From positions 175,627-239,626 of the forward strand of contig NZ_JMFO01000001.1 of NCBI RefSeq assembly GCF_000714715.1: a DNA stretch of 64,000 nucleotides, written 5' to 3'. The notes under the pieces are model-generated. The model was not told where the DNA came from, made no database searches, and saw only the letters and a list, made by a program, of their open reading frames with translations. How positions within the stretch are numbered: the stretch's first letter is position 1; the number at the start of each line of letters is the position of its first letter. Shown one piece after another: positions 1 to 8,266 of the stretch. The stretch comes from Candidatus Magnetobacterium casense. Lineage in GTDB: Bacteria; Nitrospirota; Thermodesulfovibrionia; Thermodesulfovibrionales; Magnetobacteriaceae. Made by a program: the position numbers and the translations under genes.

Positions 1-116
1 AAACAGTCATTCTCTTTTGATTTTACAAGTGTTTTTATTGCCCAGGATGAACAGTTATCATCCCTGCTTCGCTGTAACCCTACACCGACACTCATTTCTT
101 CTATCTTTTCATCCAT
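1..116 (-). CDS. 5' part of an unknown protein, cut by the window edge
   Basis: An open frame on the minus strand runs off the left edge. It begins at ATG 116-114 (an in-frame ATG also lies at 125-123) behind an AAAGG-type ribosome binding site. The 38 visible codons start MDEKIEEMSVGVGLQRSRDD and show no recognisable domain. The short length makes coding status uncertain. No function is proposed. Confidence 0.35.
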   Translation of the reverse strand, partial: MDEKIEEMSVGVGLQRSRDDNCSSWAIKTLVKSKENDC

Positions 117-230
117 ACTGGTCATCCTTTAAGATAACAAGCTTGACTTTACCTCTTTATTATAATACATGTTATCTATGAATAGTCAAGGTACAGTTAC
201 CGGCAATTTTGCCGATGAGACATTGCCAGG

Positions 231-319
231 TAGCTCACCCCTCCCCTTGCAGGGGGATCTGAAGGGGGGCGGAAGAGGTGGGGCACCCCTGCTACAAACC
301 GCCCCTTTCTTTCTTTTCT
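231..319. repeat. Dispersed G+C-rich palindromic repeat, copy 1
   Basis: This copy has the family's modules: a cccctccccttgcaggggg stem, a ggggcacccc inner palindrome, and an edge reading gcccctttctttcttttc. It overlaps the 3' end of cbiO and supplies its last codons and stop. The rest of the stretch between the left-edge gene and cbiO holds nothing else recognisable. Confidence 0.8.
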
Positions 320-1143
320 ATCGCTGCCAACAGCTCATTCCTGGTTCTTGGCGTTTTCGCCATGCCGCTAAAAAAGCCCTTATTTCTCAGCTCATCGCAG
401 ACGGCAAGGACAAACGGCTTCGATATAACGCCGTCCTGTAACAGGGCACCATTGCTGAAGACCTCTGCCGGGCTGCCCTCCGCTGCCTTTGTGCCATCGC
501 AGATGACCACGACGTTGTCGGCCCAGGCATAGGCCAAGTCTGCGTCGTGCGTGGACATCACCAGTGTTACCCCATCGCAGGCCAGGGCGTCGAGTATCTC
601 AACGAGCGATCCAACATGGGCGGCATCGAGACTGATGGTAGGCTCATCCAGGACGATTACCCCGGGCTGCATGGCAAGGACTCCGGCTATGGTTACCAGC
701 TTCTTCTGGCCAAAGCTCAACAGATGTACGGGTTTGTCCTTGAGGTGGGAGATACCCGTTGCCTTTAACGCCCAATCCGTGCGCTCTGTTACCTCCTTCA
801 CCGTCAAGCCAAGGTTCATGGGGCCAAAGGAGACGTCTTGCGCCACGCTGGCAGAGAACAACTGCCGGTCGGGGTCTTGAAATACCACCCCTACGCACTT
901 GCGCAACTGCCTCAAAGAGTTGCGGTCATAGCCGAACTCCTTGCCTTTGAAGAACAGCTTGCCTTCTCTTGGCTTTAGTATTGCGTTGAGGTGCAGCAGG
1001 AACGTGGATTTACCGGCGCCGTTTGGGCCGATTATGGCCGTCTTTTTGCCGACTTCCAGGGCAACGGTCAGACCCCTTAGGGCCGCTGTGCCATCGGGGT
1101 AGGTATAGGTTAGGTCCTTGGCTTGAAGGATGTATTGGCTCAT
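292..1143 (-). CDS. cbiO: Cobalt ECF/CbiMNQO transporter ATP-binding protein CbiO
   Basis: ATPase subunit of the energy-coupling-factor cobalt importer; it hydrolyses ATP at the cytoplasmic face of the CbiQ membrane subunit. The 283-residue product begins MSQYILQAKDLTYTYPDG. It has a Walker A (GPNGAGKS), a Q-loop region (VFQDPDRQLF), an ABC signature (LLSFGQKK), a Walker B (VIVLDEPT) and a switch His (STHD). An upstream in-frame ATG at 1203 lies inside the neighbouring repeat and was rejected; 1143 is the homologous start. It is the last gene of the cbiKMNQO operon. The last residues (KKERGGL) and the TAG stop are encoded by repeat copy 1, so the natural C-terminus seems to have been replaced or extended by the repeat. 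Confidence 0.93.
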   Translation of the reverse strand: MSQYILQAKDLTYTYPDGTAALRGLTVALEVGKKTAIIGPNGAGKSTFLLHLNAILKPREGKLFFKGKEFGYDRNSLRQLRKCVGVVFQDPDRQLFSASVAQDVSFGPMNLGLTVKEVTERTDWALKATGISHLKDKPVHLLSFGQKKLVTIAGVLAMQPGVIVLDEPTISLDAAHVGSLVEILDALACDGVTLVMSTHDADLAYAWADNVVVICDGTKAAEGSPAEVFSNGALLQDGVISKPFVLAVCDELRNKGFFSGMAKTPRTRNELLAAIEKKERGGL

Positions 1144-1160
1144 TTGATATGCTCCGCCGA

Positions 1161-1262
1161 AAAAGAAGAAAGAAAGGGGCGGTTTACGGCAGGGGTGCCC
1201 CACCCCCTCCGCCCCCCTTCAGAACCCCCTGCAAGGGGGCTAGCCCCCTTGACCCCATAATA
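1161..1262. repeat. Dispersed G+C-rich palindromic repeat, copy 2
   Basis: A nearly full copy: gaaagaaaggggcggttt edge, aggggtgccccaccccc palindrome, ccccctgcaaggggg stem, and the other edge with agcccccttgaccccat. It fills the gap between cbiO and the cbiQ remnant. Confidence 0.85.
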
Positions 1263-1276
1263 CTCGCTCCTTATAC

Positions 1277-2037
1277 TCAGTTTAACAGGGCAACGGTTAT
1301 CAATATTCCGTCTATACTCATTATCGCAATTATGTTTTTCCATGACACTTTATAATTTCGCTGTAACACATTTAAATCCCCTGTATACCCCCTCGACTCC
1401 AGGCTGATCTCAAGTTCCCTGGCATATCTCAACGTCCTTACAATCAGGCTTGACAGCAGCAGCCCTAACGACCGGTACGACGTCTTCGCTTCTACGTACC
1501 CAAGGCGGGAGTCCTGGGCAACGTAGACCCTCCTGACTGTCTCCAGCAGCACGTATATAAAGCGATACGTAAGCCCTGCAAGTTCAACAACTATTGCGGG
1601 AACACGCATCATCTTCAATACTGCCATTGCGTCAACGATGGGTGTGGTCAGGGAAAAAAAAAGAGGGCCGACATCGATGCAACGGTCTTCAGCACCAGCA
1701 GGGCGGCCTCCTTCGCCGTGGCTATCGTGATGCCGATGGTCTTGCCAAGTAGAGTTACCCCAACGGCTGACTCATCCCCGGGGACTACAACGCCCACCGC
1801 TACCCCAATCCCCCCAAGCAAGACGAATGACAGCGGCAGACAGAGCGCCTTGGCGTAGAACCCAAGCGGTATCCCTGCCTTGTACACCGTTGCGGCGGTC
1901 ATGATGGTCACCACCAGAAGCAGCACTAGCGCCGAGTGGGTCAGCAGACATACAAGCACGGTCAGGAGCGCAAAGGAGAGCTTCTCCGCCGGATGCACGT
2001 CCCTGAGGGCATTGTTGTAGGCGTAGATGTCAATCAT
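1277..2037 (-). pseudogene. cbiQ: cbiQ, cobalt transporter membrane subunit, frameshifted
   Basis: Two minus-strand frames together make one CbiQ (T component). The first (2037-1648) encodes MIDIYAYNNALRDVHPAEKL and four or more hydrophobic segments. The second (from about 1660 to 1277) encodes LTTPIVDAMAVLKMMRVP followed by the EcfT-type coupling region with RFIYVLLETVRRV. The frames meet at a run of nine A on the plus strand (1655-1663): one extra base (or two fewer) restores one continuous protein of about 253 residues. The start overlaps the cbiN stop by four bases. The gene is otherwise intact, so a sequencing error or homopolymer slippage is as likely as a real null mutation. Confidence 0.85.
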
Positions 2038-2342
2038 GGCTTCCGAGACGCATTCTTGGCGGACTTAAGCCTCATTGTGCGTTTATAGGCAAAGTAGAAA
2101 ACTATGAATATCATTCCGACGGCTGCCTGCAGGGCAAATATCATGGCCTCGACCTTCTCCGGCGGACTCCACAGCGGATGAATCCACGGCATATAATCGG
2201 CCCTGATATCCCCTATCGCTTCCGTGGCCAGGTCGTCAGTGCCTTTGAACTCCGCCGTTGTGTGGATAAACAGCGGGATGACCGTAATGGCGATGCACAA
2301 CAGCAGCAGTGCGATATTTCCCGGCAGGATGTTTTTTTTCAT
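2034..2342 (-). CDS. cbiN: Cobalt transporter accessory protein CbiN
   Basis: Small membrane component that works with CbiM in substrate capture. The 102-residue product has an N-terminal membrane segment (NIALLLLCIAITVIPLFI), an extracytoplasmic stretch with FKGTDDLATEAI and ADYMPWIHPLWSPP, and a second membrane segment near the C-terminus. This two-helix topology and the FxGtDd...p.W.Pl..PPs.E-like pattern are typical of CbiN. Its stop abuts the downstream cbiQ start by a four-base overlap and its start directly follows cbiM, so the genes are translationally linked. Confidence 0.9.
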   Translation of the reverse strand: MKKNILPGNIALLLLCIAITVIPLFIHTTAEFKGTDDLATEAIGDIRADYMPWIHPLWSPPEKVEAMIFALQAAVGMIFIVFYFAYKRTMRLKSAKNASRKP

Positions 2343-3113
2343 CTACGCCTCCTTGTTTGAGAAAAACGGCAGCGCCCTGAGGTCATCGGTGCTGTATGTG
2401 GACAGTGCGTTAAAGACGATTAGCGTCAGTAGTCCCTCACACACGGCCAGGGGTATCTGCGTGACGGCAAAGATGGCGAGGAACTTTACCGCCGATGCCA
2501 TAAACCCGCCATCCTTGGCCGGAAAGGCTAAGGCCATCTCCATTGCGGTGACAACATATGTGCACAGGTCTCCCAACGTGGCGGCAAGAAAGACCCCCGT
2601 CCACTGTGGCAGTCGCAGGCGGTTTGATGCCCTGTACGTCAGCCAGGCGACCATCGGACCGACTATTGCCATTGAGAGGACGTTTGCCCCCAGCGTGGAG
2701 ATGCCCCCGTGTGCAAGCAGCAGTGCCTGAAACACCAGCACGATGCTGCCCATAACCGTCATGGCGGTGGGGCCAAAGAGCATGGCGCCCAGTCCCACGC
2801 CCGTGGGGTGCGAACAACTGCCCGTGACGGAGGGGAGCTTTAGGGCAGAGAGGACAAACATAAATGCCCCGCACAGTCCAAGGAGCATCTTGAGGTTGGC
2901 CTTGTCGGCTATGGTTTTCTTTATTGACCTCAGTCCTAGCACAAAAAACGGCACAGACACCCCATACCAAAACACACACCACCAAAACGGCAGAAACCCT
3001 TCCATTATGTGCATGGCAAATGCCGGCGTAGGTACGAACATGAAGCACAGGAAAAAGAAGATAAGAATCTGGGGGCCAGCCCCCTTGACCCCATCATTTG
3101 CCGTCCTATTCAT
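2343..3113 (-). CDS. cbiM: Cobalt ECF transporter substrate-binding protein CbiM
   Basis: Integral membrane S component that binds cobalt. The 256-residue product has a hydrophobic leader ending TPAFA, followed by MHIMEGFLPFWWC. In this family the N-terminal Met-His of the mature protein chelates Co2+, so the leader is predicted to be removed. A conserved GSCSHPTGVGLG loop and several membrane helices follow. ATG 3113-3111 was chosen: it sits two bases after the cbiK stop with AAGG upstream. An in-frame ATG further upstream (3167) would lie inside cbiK. Residues about 4-13 (TANDGVKGAG region) are encoded by a fragment of the dispersed repeat, so the leader was built partly from repeat DNA. 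Confidence 0.9.
   Translation of the reverse strand: MNRTANDGVKGAGPQILIFFFLCFMFVPTPAFAMHIMEGFLPFWWCVFWYGVSVPFFVLGLRSIKKTIADKANLKMLLGLCGAFMFVLSALKLPSVTGSCSHPTGVGLGAMLFGPTAMTVMGSIVLVFQALLLAHGGISTLGANVLSMAIVGPMVAWLTYRASNRLRLPQWTGVFLAATLGDLCTYVVTAMEMALAFPAKDGGFMASAVKFLAIFAVTQIPLAVCEGLLTLIVFNALSTYSTDDLRALPFFSNKEA
3068..3100. repeat. Dispersed repeat fragment inside the cbiM leader
   Basis: The sequence gggggccagcccccttgacc followed by ccat matches the outer edge of the dispersed palindromic repeat. It lies inside the first codons of cbiM and is translated in frame. Confidence 0.7.
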
Positions 3114-3115
3114 TA

Positions 3116-3955
3116 TTAGTAATACCTTAATATTTCCAGCGATCTCTCGATGCGGTTGACAAAACATCTTCGGACGTCTTTATAGAAGCCCAGGGCCTTT
3201 GTAAACTTGGCATCCATGTACTCGATGGTGGGGCAATCCACTGTGATGCCGTTTTGTTGGAGGTCGGCTTTAAAGCTGTCTTCTTTGCCCATGAGGTCAT
3301 TTTCCACGTGGATTCCGGCTACGTACATGAAGGGGATGATGCGAACCTTTTTGGGTGCCCTGGTGTGTTCTATGTGAGCGATGAGTTTGTTGAGAGAGCC
3401 TTGACGTTGGGGGATGCCATCTACGGTGGCCAGGAACACGTTGTCGTATCGGTTTTGGAGGTATGACTCCAGGGCGATGTAGAGAATGTTTGCGGGGTCT
3501 GCGCACAATGGAGTGCCGTGTGCCACCACGAGGTTTATGCCGTCCTCTTTGGGGAGGAAATCCAACGCTATGGCGTCAAAGACCTCGTTTACGAAGTGCC
3601 ACCTGTGTAGCAGGCTCTCTCCGGCCACCACCCGGATGCCCGGGAAGTCCAGGCACGTCTCCATGAGTTCCTGGTACTCGGTGCCGGGGAATATCTGTAG
3701 CGGTTGTATGACGGCCCTCCTGTAGCCTTCTTCTTCAATCTTGGCAAGGGCTTGCAGGATGCCCGGATAGCCGGTTTTTTCCCTGATGATTTCGGAGGTG
3801 TATGCCCAGAGTATTTTGAGGCCATCGAAGCGCTCCTTCAGGATATTATCCAGCAGGTCATAGACCACCCTACCGTTGGTATTGGTTCCAAAGGCGGCTA
3901 TGACAATAGCGGGGGCCTCTTTCAGGCCTCTTTTTTTAAACTTTCTTTCTTTCAC
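3116..3955 (-). CDS. cbiK: Sirohydrochlorin cobaltochelatase CbiK
   Basis: Inserts Co2+ into sirohydrochlorin at the start of the anaerobic cobalamin pathway. The 279-residue product starts at GTG 3955-3953 and lacks an obvious export signal, so it is probably cytoplasmic. Seen in the sequence: the N-terminal IVIAAFGTNTNGR motif, the catalytic-His segment VVAHGTP, and a C-terminal PFMYVAGIHVENDLMG segment, which carries the second metal-binding His of CbiK. It is the first gene of the operon, two bases before cbiM, and begins right after a cobalamin riboswitch. Coupling a chelatase to a cobalt importer under B12 control is a coherent arrangement. Confidence 0.93.
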   Translation of the reverse strand: MKERKFKKRGLKEAPAIVIAAFGTNTNGRVVYDLLDNILKERFDGLKILWAYTSEIIREKTGYPGILQALAKIEEEGYRRAVIQPLQIFPGTEYQELMETCLDFPGIRVVAGESLLHRWHFVNEVFDAIALDFLPKEDGINLVVAHGTPLCADPANILYIALESYLQNRYDNVFLATVDGIPQRQGSLNKLIAHIEHTRAPKKVRIIPFMYVAGIHVENDLMGKEDSFKADLQQNGITVDCPTIEYMDAKFTKALGFYKDVRRCFVNRIERSLEILRYY

Positions 3956-3959
3956 GTAT

Positions 3960-4245
3960 CCACCCGCGTGGCAAACTTTCTCTGCAACAGGTCTTCCGGC
4001 TTAGGGCATCAACGGTACGCTCTTACGCATCACACTACCGTACACCTACTCACCCGCCTTCCCGACCAGGAGACACGGTCTCTGATACAGTCCGATACGA
4101 ACCGTGCCATAACCGAACGACCCTCTTGTCAGTGGCTCTCACGTTGGTTTAGCTCAATAAGCTCTTGCCAATGCGTGGGTTTTCGTTCCCAATCACGGCT
4201 GCGGGGCAGCGGGAGATTCTCACTCCGTTGTCCCGTTGCAAGTCG
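3960..4245 (-). promoter_or_regulatory. Cobalamin riboswitch ahead of cbiKMNQO
   Basis: Read on the minus strand the region has the hallmarks of the B12-sensing aptamer in order: a G-rich segment with gagtgagaatctcccgctg and gccccgca (4227-4199), gagagccactg, gggaaggcgggtgag, gatgccctaagccgg, and the B12 box aagccggaagacctgttgc (4003-3985). The B12 box ends about 30 bases before the cbiK start codon, so control of translation initiation is likely. The peripheral region between the cactg and gggaagg motifs is unusually long (about 65 bases), suggesting an extended variable stem. Confidence 0.88.
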
Positions 4246-4339
4246 TGTTGTAACATCAATGCACTATTATAAACAATTCATTTGGTAAAAGCAAGGGGGC
4301 GAATTGCCTCATCTAAAATATAGAGGATACTTGTATTTC

Positions 4340-7300
4340 TTATTCCTGCTTGCCCAGGGCCATGTCAAAGGCTTGTTTCAGGCCTTTGTTCCAATTTGCT
4401 ATGTTGTACTTGTCTTTCACGTCTTTCCGTGCGTTGCTGCCGAGCCTGTCACGCAACTGCTTGTTTTCAATCAGAGCGGAGAGACTTCCGATCAGGCCGT
4501 TTACTATCACGGGGTCCGGCTTAAACATGTGTGAGTAATCCTCTTTTAGCATCCCCGATTGCGGGTCTATCCAGGAGACCTTTCCGTAGCGTCCCTTTAG
4601 GACAATGCCGTTGTAACCGTTGACGACGTACTCCTCTATGCCCCAGCCATCGGAGACGACCACGGTCATTGCATTGGCCATCGCCTGCAGTATGGATACC
4701 ACGTGTATCCGTGCCGAGGGCAACACATATATATCACCCTGGTCAAGGAGTATCTGCATCTCCCTGTTTGAGAGGTAGCTGTCAATGAGACGCACGTTGC
4801 AGCCGTTGATGATGTCCACGTAGCGCTTGTCCATGTTTGACAGGAGGCTGGTTCTGAGTATCAGGTGCACGTTGGGATAGTGCCGGTGCAGAACGCTGTA
4901 GGCCTCCAGCAGGTCATGCCCTCCCCTGAGGAAGAAACTCTCAGGGTTCTGGTGCCACGAGGTCGTAAAGAGCAGATTTACACAGTTGGAGCTTTTACGG
5001 ATAAATAACTTCTGCGGTATCTTGACCCCCAGGGGGATATAGGTCATTTTCTTTGCCAGGTGCGGGTTTTTAAAGATCACCGGGATGCTCTCGGCGGTAG
5101 ACTTCACGTGTGTAATTATCCCCCGGCAACTGCCCAACTCCAGCATTGCTTTGAGAATGGGGTAATACGGGGACGTGGTGATGTCAAGCTCTGCCGTCCT
5201 GCCGTTGTGCAGTGAGGGAAAGAACATCGACGTGGTGTCCTCGACCTCCATGACCCAGGGGGTTTGTCCGTATGTAAAGGGCACACTGGGCAGAAAAACG
5301 AGTTTTGAGTTGTGCGGCACCATCAGTTGAGAACGTACACCACGGTTTGAGATAAACTCAAATATGTGCCTGAGCCTTGCCCCGCGTATCAAGGAGGCAA
5401 AGAACAGCTTCAGTACCGGGATTATCATCAATAACGCCCGCCAGACCTTGATCAGACGGATCAGCAACAGGTCCAGGGCGCCGGGGAGTTTTTCGTTTCT
5501 CTGGTGCCTGGAGTACACAAACTTGTAGCCATCCGGGGAGGACTCCAGGTGTCGAAACTGCGGGTGATTGCCGCAATCGCCAAACCTCCTGAATATGGGT
5601 ATCCAGCCGCCGTACTCCACCTCAGTCAGACGCTCGTTTACTATGTTCTCCTGATGCATGCCCTTGCCGGCAGTGGCCGCGTTGTTATCGTCGTGTTGCT
5701 TTTGCGCACAATCAGCATCTCCGGGAAGGTGATCTTCCGTTTCGGCTTCGGGGGATTGGGCAAAACAGTCCCCGAGGTCATCTATGAGGCGTTCCAGACC
5801 GCTCTGGGTCTTTGCCTTGAGCACCTGTATCCTGTTCCTCTGAGCGGCATCAAAGAGATCAACGTACCCTACCGCTTTAGGCAGACCATAGAAACACCTT
5901 CCATATCTGATTATCTGGTGGTCCTTGTACGTCGATATCACCCGCAAGGTTGAGTCATCGACCATGGCCTTTATCTCTTCCTCGGTATCTGCCGTTTTGA
6001 CTGAGGGGTGATACTTATGCTCTCCCCTGGTGAAGTCGATCTTGCCGGCCCCGTGCGGGATGGCATAGAAGCGGTTGAGGTACGTGACGATATTATGTCC
6101 GTAGTATGCCATCAAAAGCGTGGGGTGATTGATGAGCTTTACCTCTTCTATGAGCTGTTTACCTTTGGCGTCGATGAGTTTTTTCAGTTTGTCAAGGTTC
6201 TTGTCCTTCAGGATGCCGGGGAAGTAGTTGTGTTCGTCTTCCTTGAAGTCAACCCTGCCCAGGACAATCGGCATTGCGTAAAACATATCGTAGAACTTTA
6301 TGATATGAAACTCCTCATAGAGACATATCTCTACGGGGTCTTTCCACACCCGGACGTTTTCAGAGGACAGGCTTGCCCTTTTGGTATCATCCGTATCGTC
6401 ATCGTCCCGTGCAAATGATTTATATATCATTCCCGCCCCTTTTGAGTCTCCCTCTGCCTGCGAGGGTAGAGAGGAGGGAGGGAACAGACTGCAATAGCGC
6501 CAGTCTTTAATGTGCTCAGGGGTTATGAGCTTGTCCTTTAGCGCATCAAAGGTCATGTTGCTGTCTATACGCAGCGCCCTGATGGCCTCGTTTTCAACAA
6601 ACGGTTCAATTTTGCCTGTTTGCAGATTATGCAGCGCCCTCAGGGAGATGCCCTTGCCATCGTGTACACCGGCGTAGTCGCCATAGCCCTGATGGCCGGG
6701 GTGCCAGGTGTGGTACAGAAACTCATCCTGGAGCCAGACCTCCTTCTTACCGGCGTTGAGGAGCCTGAAGGTCATTTCGTATGCCCCGCTGACGTACCCA
6801 AGGTAATCAACGTGCTGGTCGGCCCCACCGATGTTGATCAGTCCCTGGCGAGCGGCACACATACATGCGTCGTAGTGCAGGGTATGCAGGGAGTCGTCCT
6901 TGTCGTTCAGGCCCGTGGTGGTGCCGTTTTCCCAGTTGACACCGGTGTTTTTTATGTCATCGACGGTTGGATAGTTAAACGGGTAAAATCGTCTGTCCGT
7001 ACTGCATACCTTATCCAGGTGCAGCACAATATCGCCATCCTTGCTGAAGGCATCAAGTATGCCCTTTACAAAGTCTGTCCCGCAGATGATATCCGACTCA
7101 CAGAAGGCAACAATATCGCCACTGCTTGCCACGATACCTGCGTTGTACATCAGGTGTCTGTGGTACACCATGTCATCGGGCATGTTGAGCGTCAGCCACT
7201 TGTCAACAACGGGGGGTTTACCGGTCTGCTTGGTTTTTTTCATGGCCATCTCTATATCAGGCAGAGCACCGTCATAGTACTCGATCCAGATGATTTCATA

Positions 7301-7456
7301 CCGATCCCTGCTGACGGACTGGTCATTGAGGTAGTGCAGGGAATGGATGCTCTGACGACACGACCAATCGATCAGGATTATGCTCAGTGCCGGTTTGTCC
7401 GACCTCCGGTTATATGCTATGAGGGTTGGTTGTTTAAATATATCTTCCATTTTCAT
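4340..7456 (-). CDS. Two-domain glycosyltransferase (GT2 + GT4) with three internal modules
   Basis: A 1038-residue protein probably adding two sugars to a surface polysaccharide or glycan. Residues about 20-290 form a GT2-like domain (SIILIDWSCRQSIHSLHYLN; an ESD triplet in VAFCESDII as the DxD-like metal site; YLGYVSGAYEMTFRLLNAG). Residues about 378-560 hold three copies of a roughly 55-90-residue module with the core H.I..Y...FY..P...G..D (FYAMPIVLGRVDF, FYAIPHGAGKIDF, FYGLPKAVGYVDL). Residues about 640-1038 form a GT4-like domain (LLFTTSWHQNPESF, VHLILRT, SYLSNREMQILLDQGDIYVLPS, SDGWGIEEYVVNGYNG). The ATG overlaps the stop of the upstream lipoprotein by one base, so the two are co-transcribed. 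No signal peptide is seen; acceptor and sugars are unknown. Confidence 0.82.
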   Translation of the reverse strand: MKMEDIFKQPTLIAYNRRSDKPALSIILIDWSCRQSIHSLHYLNDQSVSRDRYEIIWIEYYDGALPDIEMAMKKTKQTGKPPVVDKWLTLNMPDDMVYHRHLMYNAGIVASSGDIVAFCESDIICGTDFVKGILDAFSKDGDIVLHLDKVCSTDRRFYPFNYPTVDDIKNTGVNWENGTTTGLNDKDDSLHTLHYDACMCAARQGLINIGGADQHVDYLGYVSGAYEMTFRLLNAGKKEVWLQDEFLYHTWHPGHQGYGDYAGVHDGKGISLRALHNLQTGKIEPFVENEAIRALRIDSNMTFDALKDKLITPEHIKDWRYCSLFPPSSLPSQAEGDSKGAGMIYKSFARDDDDTDDTKRASLSSENVRVWKDPVEICLYEEFHIIKFYDMFYAMPIVLGRVDFKEDEHNYFPGILKDKNLDKLKKLIDAKGKQLIEEVKLINHPTLLMAYYGHNIVTYLNRFYAIPHGAGKIDFTRGEHKYHPSVKTADTEEEIKAMVDDSTLRVISTYKDHQIIRYGRCFYGLPKAVGYVDLFDAAQRNRIQVLKAKTQSGLERLIDDLGDCFAQSPEAETEDHLPGDADCAQKQHDDNNAATAGKGMHQENIVNERLTEVEYGGWIPIFRRFGDCGNHPQFRHLESSPDGYKFVYSRHQRNEKLPGALDLLLIRLIKVWRALLMIIPVLKLFFASLIRGARLRHIFEFISNRGVRSQLMVPHNSKLVFLPSVPFTYGQTPWVMEVEDTTSMFFPSLHNGRTAELDITTSPYYPILKAMLELGSCRGIITHVKSTAESIPVIFKNPHLAKKMTYIPLGVKIPQKLFIRKSSNCVNLLFTTSWHQNPESFFLRGGHDLLEAYSVLHRHYPNVHLILRTSLLSNMDKRYVDIINGCNVRLIDSYLSNREMQILLDQGDIYVLPSARIHVVSILQAMANAMTVVVSDGWGIEEYVVNGYNGIVLKGRYGKVSWIDPQSGMLKEDYSHMFKPDPVIVNGLIGSLSALIENKQLRDRLGSNARKDVKDKYNIANWNKGLKQAFDMALGKQE

Positions 7457-8016
7457 TATAGCAGCGAGATTTCATATATTCTGAGCACCATCGGTTCGGG
7501 GTCGTTGCCTTTATTGAAGCTGAAGCGATAGAATTTGTGGTTTGTCGGTTTTGTGATATAGTAGGGTCGTTTTTCATTTACCTTCCAGTCCTTCTGGTCT
7601 GCCTGAGTGTCGAGGTCTACCCAGTTGGTGTCATCGTCTGATGCCTGCAACTGCCACTCTCTGGGCATTCTTGCCGGCATCTCTCCGGTTTGCAACTCGT
7701 ATCCTTTTACTTCTGTGGGTTGCGGATATGCGATTTTTATCCACTGTGGACAACCGATGGCCTCCCAGAAGTCATTTGGAGCGGTGCTCTTGTCAAATGC
7801 CTTGTTTACACCGTGCCCTTCGCCCGCCATTGAAGCGCTGTAGGCAATGCCATCAATCTGGACACTTGCACCCTGTGGTGCCTTGTTACCCTCAACCGTC
7901 TTCTTACTACCAGCCACACCAGGGGTACTACTGGCCGGTTGACCACCCTGACAGGATGTAAATGACAGTGTGACGGCTATTAAACATAACATTATCGTTA
8001 TCCGTTGAAGCTTCAT
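7456..8016 (-). CDS. Lipoprotein with F5/8 type C (discoidin)-like domain
   Basis: A 186-residue exported protein. The start at 8016 follows AAGGAG at ten bases and gives MKLQRITIMLCLIAVTLSFTSC, a signal peptide with a lipobox-like Cys at residue 22. A short Ser/Pro/Gly spacer follows. Residues about 65-186 resemble a discoidin-like carbohydrate-binding beta-sandwich: AFDKSTAPNDFWEAIGCPQWIKI, YELQTGEMPARMPREWQLQASDD, and a C-terminal FYRFSFNKGNDPEPMVLRIYEISL. It overlaps the glycosyltransferase gene, which suggests binding of the same surface glycan. An earlier in-frame start at 8040 would spoil the signal peptide. Confidence 0.75.
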   Translation of the reverse strand: MKLQRITIMLCLIAVTLSFTSCQGGQPASSTPGVAGSKKTVEGNKAPQGASVQIDGIAYSASMAGEGHGVNKAFDKSTAPNDFWEAIGCPQWIKIAYPQPTEVKGYELQTGEMPARMPREWQLQASDDDTNWVDLDTQADQKDWKVNEKRPYYITKPTNHKFYRFSFNKGNDPEPMVLRIYEISLL

Positions 8017-8266
8017 AATATTGCATCTCCTTAGTATCAAACATTAACTCAACAGTCCTATTGTACAATTTCTATGGCTCCATAAACAATAGCAGGAAAA
8101 TGGTAGTGAGAAATTTTTTTCATGGTTTCGTTTGACAGTTTCCCTGATGGGGGGCAGTTGTGATTGGGGGCGTTGATTCTACGGGTGTGATCTTGCCCAA
8201 TCCGCTCTTCATGGTCAACGCTGCCTGCCTGTTGCTTTACCTCAGGATTTTCGGATAAAATAGAGG

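Noticed and set aside
1140..1343. Open frames running across the dispersed repeats, such as the MGHPC... extension upstream of cbiO.
   Set aside because: They are read-through of the G+C-rich repeat, lack family similarity and change between copies.
6620..7531. A 303-residue plus-strand frame opposite the glycosyltransferase.
   Set aside because: The minus-strand gene has clear GT2 motifs; the opposite frame has no recognisable domain and starts without a signal.
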